Shown one piece after another: positions 60,640-64,000 of a stretch of 64,000 bases of DNA (position 1 is the stretch's first letter; every line of letters begins with the position of its first letter). The stretch covers positions 6,140,001-6,204,000 of the forward strand of contig NC_079877.1 of NCBI RefSeq assembly GCF_029227915.1, read 5' to 3'. Source of the DNA: Hydractinia symbiolongicarpus (taxonomy: Eukaryota; Cnidaria; Hydrozoa; Anthoathecata; Hydractiniidae). A program made the position numbers and the translations under genes. A model generated the notes under the pieces. The model was not told the origin of the DNA. It made no database searches and saw nothing but the letters and a program-made list of their open reading frames with translations.

Positions 60640-62459
60640 ACCACTAAAACGCATGAGACTTGTAGTTTTCAAGAATGTTTTCATTTTTGATGAGACGCTG
60701 AATAAAAGCAGTTTAATCGCCGGCAAACTAAAACCCGCGATTTCCCGTAAATCCCGGGCTTGGCACGTATAATCGCATGTATACAAAGAAAGTACCCTGT
60801 GAGTAAACTCATTTCCAGAACGATTTTTTAAATTATTTTTTCACCACTAAAACGCATAAGACTGGTAGTTTTTAAAAATGTTTTCATTTTTGATGAGACG
60901 CTGAATAAAAGAAGTTTAATCGCCGGCAAACGAAAACCTGCGATTTCCCGTAAATCCCGGCTTGGCCCGTATAGTGAAAAGTATACAAAGAAAGTACCCA
61001 GGGAGTAAACTCATTTCCCGAAAGATTTTTTAAATTATTTTTTCACCACTAAAACGCATGAGACTTGTAGTTTTCAAAAATGTTTTCATTTTTGATGAGA
61101 CGCTGAATAAAAGCAGTTTAATCGCCGGCAAACGAAAACCTGCGACTTCCCTAAATCCCGGACGCGGCCGTATAGTCAAAAGTATACAAAGAAAGTACCC
61201 AGGGAGTAAACTCATTTCCAGAACGATTTTTTAAATTACTTTTTCACCACTAAAACGCATAAGACTTGTAGTTTTTAAAAATGTTTTCATTTTTGATGAG
61301 ACGCTGAATAAAAGAAGTTTAATCGCCGGCAAACGAAAACCCGCGATTTCCCGTAAATCCCGGGCTTGGCCCGTATAGTCAAAAGTATACAAAGGAAGTA
61401 CCCAGGGACTAAACTCATTTCCCGAACGATTTTTGATATTATTTTTTTACCACTAAACGCATGAGACTTGTAGTTTTTAAAAATGTTTTCATTTTTGATG
61501 AGACGCTGAATAAAAGAAGTTTAATAGCCGGCAAACGAAAACCCGCGATTTCCCGTAAATCCCGGGCTTGGCCCGTATAGTCAAAAGTATACAAAGGAAG
61601 TACCCAGGGAGTAAACTCATTTCCCGAACGATTTTTTATATTATTTTTTTACCACTAAACGCATGAGACTTGTAGTTTTTAAAAATGTTTTCATTTTTGA
61701 TGAGACGCTGAAAAAAAGAAGTTTAATCGCCGGCAAACGAAAACCCGCGATTTCCCGTAAATCCCGGGCTTGGCCCGTATAGTCAAAAGTATACAAAGAA
61801 AGTACCCAGGGAGTAAACTCATTTCCCGAACGATTTTTTAAATTACTTTTTCACCACTAAAACGCATGAGACTTGTAGTTTTCAAAAATGTTTTCATTTT
61901 TGATGAGACGCTGAATAAAAGAAGTTTAATCGCCGGCAAACGAAAACCTGCGATTTTCCGTAAATCCTGGACTCGGCCCGTATAGTCAAAAGTATACAAA
62001 GAAAGTACCCAGTGAGTAAACTCATTTCCCGAACGATTTTTTATATTATTTTTTTACCACTAAACGCATGAGACTTGTAGTTTTCAAAAATATTTTCATA
62101 TTTGATGGGACGCTGAATAAAAGAAGTTTAATCGCCGGTAAACGAAAATCCGCGATTTCCCGTAAATCCCGGACTCGGCCCGTATAGTCAAAAGTATACA
62201 AAGAAAGTACCCATGGAGTAAACTCATTTCCCGAATGATTTTTTATATTATTTTTTTACCACTAAACGCATGAGACTTGTAGTTTTCAAAAATATTTTCA
62301 TATTTGATTGGACGCTGAATAAAAGAAGTTTAATCGCCGGCAAACGAAAATCCGCGATTTCCCGTAAATCCCGGACTCGGCCCGTATAGTCAAAAGTATA
62401 CAAAGAAAGTACCCTGGGAGGAAACTCATTTCCCGAACGATTTTTTAAATTATTTTTTC
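60640..62459 (+). repeat. 9-mer extension of the 5-mer HOR (1,820 bp)
   Basis: The first four monomers follow 59628-60437. Then come two chimeric monomers (61449 and 61651), a normal monomer with 'aaatcctgg' (61853) and two TA-type monomers (62056, 62258), before the 'caagaatg' monomer restarts the unit at 62460. The 'gtatagtgaaaag' marks at 59961, 60973 and 62793 track the period. Confidence 0.85.
61449..61852 (+). repeat. Two chimeric monomers: TA-type start, standard body
   Basis: Both follow a 'gatattattttttt' or 'tatattattttttt' linker and begin 'ccactaaacgc' like TA-type monomers, but continue 'tttttaaaaatgttttcatttttg' style as in standard monomers (stem aaaaatg/cattttt). The switch lies within about 25 bp, between the head and the inverted repeat. 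It is a clear crossover or conversion tract. Confidence 0.85.
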
Positions 62460-63877
62460 ACCACTAAAACGCATGAGACTTGTAGTTTTCAAGAATGTTT
62501 TCATTTTTGATGAGACGCTGAATAAAAGCAGTTTAATCGCCGGCAAACTAAAACCCGCCATTTCCCGTAAATCCCGGGCTTGGCACGTATAGTCGCATGT
62601 ATACAAAGAAAGTACCCTGTGAGTAAACTCATTTCCAGAACGATTTTTTAAATTATTTTTTCACCACTAAAACGCATAAGACTTGTAGTTTTTAAAAATG
62701 TTTTCATTTTTGATGAGACGCTGAATAAAAGAAGTTTAATCGCCGGCAAACGAAAACCTGCGATTTCCCGTAAATCCCGGCTTGGCCCGTATAGTGAAAA
62801 GTATAGAAAGAAAGTACCCAGGGAGTAAACTCATTTCGCGAAAGATTTTTTAAATTATTTTTTTACCACTAAAACGCATGAGACTTGTAGTTTTCAAAAA
62901 TGTTTTCATTTTTGATGAGACGCTGAATAGAAGCAGTTTAATCGCCGGCAAACGAAAACCTGCGATTTCCCTAAATCCCGGACTCGGCCCGTATAGTCAA
63001 AAGTATACAAAGAAAGTACCCAGGGAGTAAACTGATTTCCAGAACGATTTTTTAAATTATTTTTTCACCACTAAAACGCATAAGACTTGTAGTTTTCAAA
63101 AATGTTTTCATTTTTGGTGAGACGCTTAATGAAAGAGGTTTAATCGCCGGCAAACGAAATCCCGCGTTTTCCCGTAAATCCGGGGCTTGGCCCGTATAGT
63201 CGAATGTATACAAAGAAAGTATCCAGGGAGTAAACTCATTTCCCGAACGATTTTTTAAATTTTTTTTTCACCACTAAAACGCATAAGACTTGTAGTTTTT
63301 AAAAATGTTTTCATTTTTGATGAGACGCTGAATAAAAGAAGTTTAATCGCCGGCAAACGAAAACCCGCGATTTCCCGTAAATCCCGGATTGGCCCGTATA
63401 GTCAAAAGTATACAAAGAAAGTATCCAGGCAGTAAACTCATTTCCCGAACGATTTTTTAAATTATTTGTTCACCACTAAAACGCATGAGACTTGTAGTTT
63501 TCAAAAATGTTTTCATTTTTGATAAAACGCTGAATAAAAGAAGTTTAATCGCCGGCAAACGAAAACCCGCGATTTCCCGTAAATCCCGGGCTTGGCACGT
63601 ATAGTCGAATGTATACAAAGAAAGTACCCTGTGAGTAAACTCATTTACAGAACGATTTTTTAAATTATTTTTTCACCACTAAAGCCCATGAGACTTGTAG
63701 TTTTCAAAAATGTTTTCATTTTTGGTGAGACGCTTAATGAAAGTGGTTTAATCGCCAGCAAACGAAAACCCGCGATTTCCCGTAAATCCGGGGCTTGGCC
63801 CGTATAGTCGAATGTATACAAAGAAAGTATCCAGGGAGTAAACTCATTTCCGGAACGATTTTTTAAATTTTTTTTTC
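62460..63877 (+). repeat. Third, partial 5-mer copy and right-edge monomers
   Basis: Three monomers repeat 59628 onward ('caagaatg'; 'gtatagtgaaaag'; 'ttccctaaatcccgg'). Then come a 'ggtgagacgc' monomer (63067), 'cataagac' with 'cccggattgg', 'aaattatttgttcacc' with 'gataaaacgc', and an 'aagccc' head fused to a 'ggtgagacgc' body (63675). Confidence 0.75.
63675..63877 (+). repeat. Chimeric monomer: 'aagccc' head with 'ggtgagacgc' body
   Basis: Head 'ctaaagcccatgag' belongs to one class; body 'ggtgagacgcttaatg' with 'tccggggcttgg' belongs to another. Elsewhere in the window 'ggtgagacgc' bodies follow 'ctaaaacgcat' heads, so this is a recombinant. Confidence 0.8.
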
Positions 63878-64000
63878 ACCACTAAAACGCATGAGACTTG
63901 TAGTTTTCAAAAATGTTTTCATTTTTGATGAGACGCCTAATGAAAGAGGTTTAATCGCCGGAAAACGAAAACCCGCGATTTCCCGTAAATCCCGGGCTTG
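63878..64000 (+). repeat. Last monomer, cut by the window edge (123 bp)
   Basis: Starts in phase and stops inside the GC core at '...cccgggcttg'. It shows no change of character, so the array continues to the right of the window. Confidence 0.95.

Larger units (their letters stand above)
14974..62459 (+). repeat. TA-type monomer subfamily (about 29 dispersed copies)
   Basis: These monomers have 'ccactaaacgc' (one A fewer), 'caaaaatattttcatatttg', 'gatggg' (or 'gattgg') and usually a 'ttatattattt' linker before them. Starts: 14974, 15156, 16979, 18764, 18966, 20587, 22006, 22208, 22816, 24235, 24437, 25045, 25247, 25652, 28689, 31117, 34559, 44272, 49531, 55403, 55796, 55997, 57009, 57402, 57603, 58614, 60438, 62056 and 62258. 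None occurs before 14.97 kb. Lengths are mostly 201-203 bp. The span given covers the first to last member and also holds other monomer types. Confidence 0.9.
1..64000 (+). repeat. 203-bp satellite DNA array, whole window
   Basis: The sequence is a continuous head-to-tail array of a monomer of about 203 bp. Successive 'accacta' starts fall at 1, 204, 407, 611, 814, 1016 and so on to the end with no interruption, inversion or foreign insert that I could find. Monomer length is mostly 201-204 bp. The consensus made by eye has about 38% G+C and 12-13 CpG. Layered higher-order repeats of 2 to 27 monomers are present. Known biology: arrays like this are typical of eukaryotic heterochromatin, often centromeric or subtelomeric. 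I do not recognise the family, and no gene is supported anywhere in the window. Confidence 0.98.

Noticed and set aside
595-61215. Many minus-strand open frames of about 64 codons with nearly the same product
   Set aside because: They fall in the same place in each monomer, start and stop with the repeat, have no recognisable domain and vary with the satellite variants. They are the reverse reading of the repeat.
1-64000. CRISPR array
   Set aside because: The repeats are 203 bp, contiguous and without unique spacers, far longer than CRISPR repeats.
1-64000. rRNA intergenic spacer subrepeats
   Set aside because: Spacer subrepeats occur beside rRNA genes; no rRNA or promoter sequence is seen in 64 kb and the array is far longer than a spacer.
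1-64000. Telomeric repeats or tRNA-derived SINE units
   Set aside because: I saw no short telomere motif runs, no A/B-box tRNA structure and no poly-A tails; the periodicity is strictly monomeric.
1-64000. Tandem LTRs or a transposon with internal repeats
   Set aside because: There is no internal coding region, primer-binding site, polypurine tract or target-site duplication, and copies join directly at every 203 bp.

Overview
The whole 64 kb window is one uninterrupted tandem array of a satellite repeat with a monomer of about 203 bp (mostly 201-204 bp), all copies head to tail in the same orientation. I estimate roughly 316 monomers (64,000 divided by about 202.5). Base 1 happens to fall at the monomer phase used here (start = 'accacta'). 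The last monomer (63878-64000) is cut by the window edge, so the array is open at both ends. I see no gene, RNA gene, transposon, CRISPR array or single-copy DNA. The short open frames present (about 60-120 codons) are read-through of the monomer and are not annotated as genes. A pure satellite of this size with layered higher-order repeats (HORs) points to eukaryotic heterochromatin (centromeric, pericentromeric, subtelomeric or a knob). The sequence does not let me name the species or the satellite family.

Monomer anatomy (consensus made by eye, about 38% G+C): an AT-rich head with a perfect 9-bp inverted repeat (monomer positions 30-51), a GC-rich core (about 79-130) with a GCCGGC site, a CCCGGG site and a small inverted repeat (116-128), a region with GTATAC (140-145), and a T/A-tract linker (about 183-203). 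It holds 12-13 CpG, more than base composition predicts. Monomers differ in linked diagnostic blocks: head cATGAGac, cATAAGac, cATCAGac or cATGACac; 'aagccc' heads; a 'TA-type' body; tail 'gtcaaaag ... cccagggag' or 'gtcgaatg ... ccctgtgag'.

Layout. Domain I (1 to ~13.4 kb) has no TA-type monomer. It shows shuffled 4-mers (1016-4664), a 10-mer of 2,030 bp in two copies plus a partial (4741 to ~9790), a degraded copy of part of it (~10550-11770) and a 3-mer (11769-12985). A more divergent stretch lies at ~13.4-14.4 kb. Domain II (14.4-25.4 kb) has an 18/19-mer of 3.6-3.8 kb in two copies, nested dimers, and an 11-mer of 2,229 bp in two copies. Domain III (25.4-33.1 kb) has a partial 5-mer and a 12-mer of 2,428 bp in two copies. 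Domain IV (33.1-54.4 kb) has a large HOR of 21, 27 and about 26 monomers with internal 4-mer and 5-mer gains and losses, followed by a 6-mer. Domain V (54.4-58.5 kb) has a 3-mer and an almost identical 8-mer of 1,606 bp in two copies. Domain VI (58.6-64.0 kb) has a block resembling one 38 kb to the left, then 5-mer/9-mer HORs.

The structure is what repeated unequal crossover and gene conversion produce: duplications of whole monomer numbers at several nested scales, chimeric monomers and private deletions copied along with their HOR. There is no gene pathway here. The interest lies in array evolution, in the hairpin variants and in the CpG pattern.
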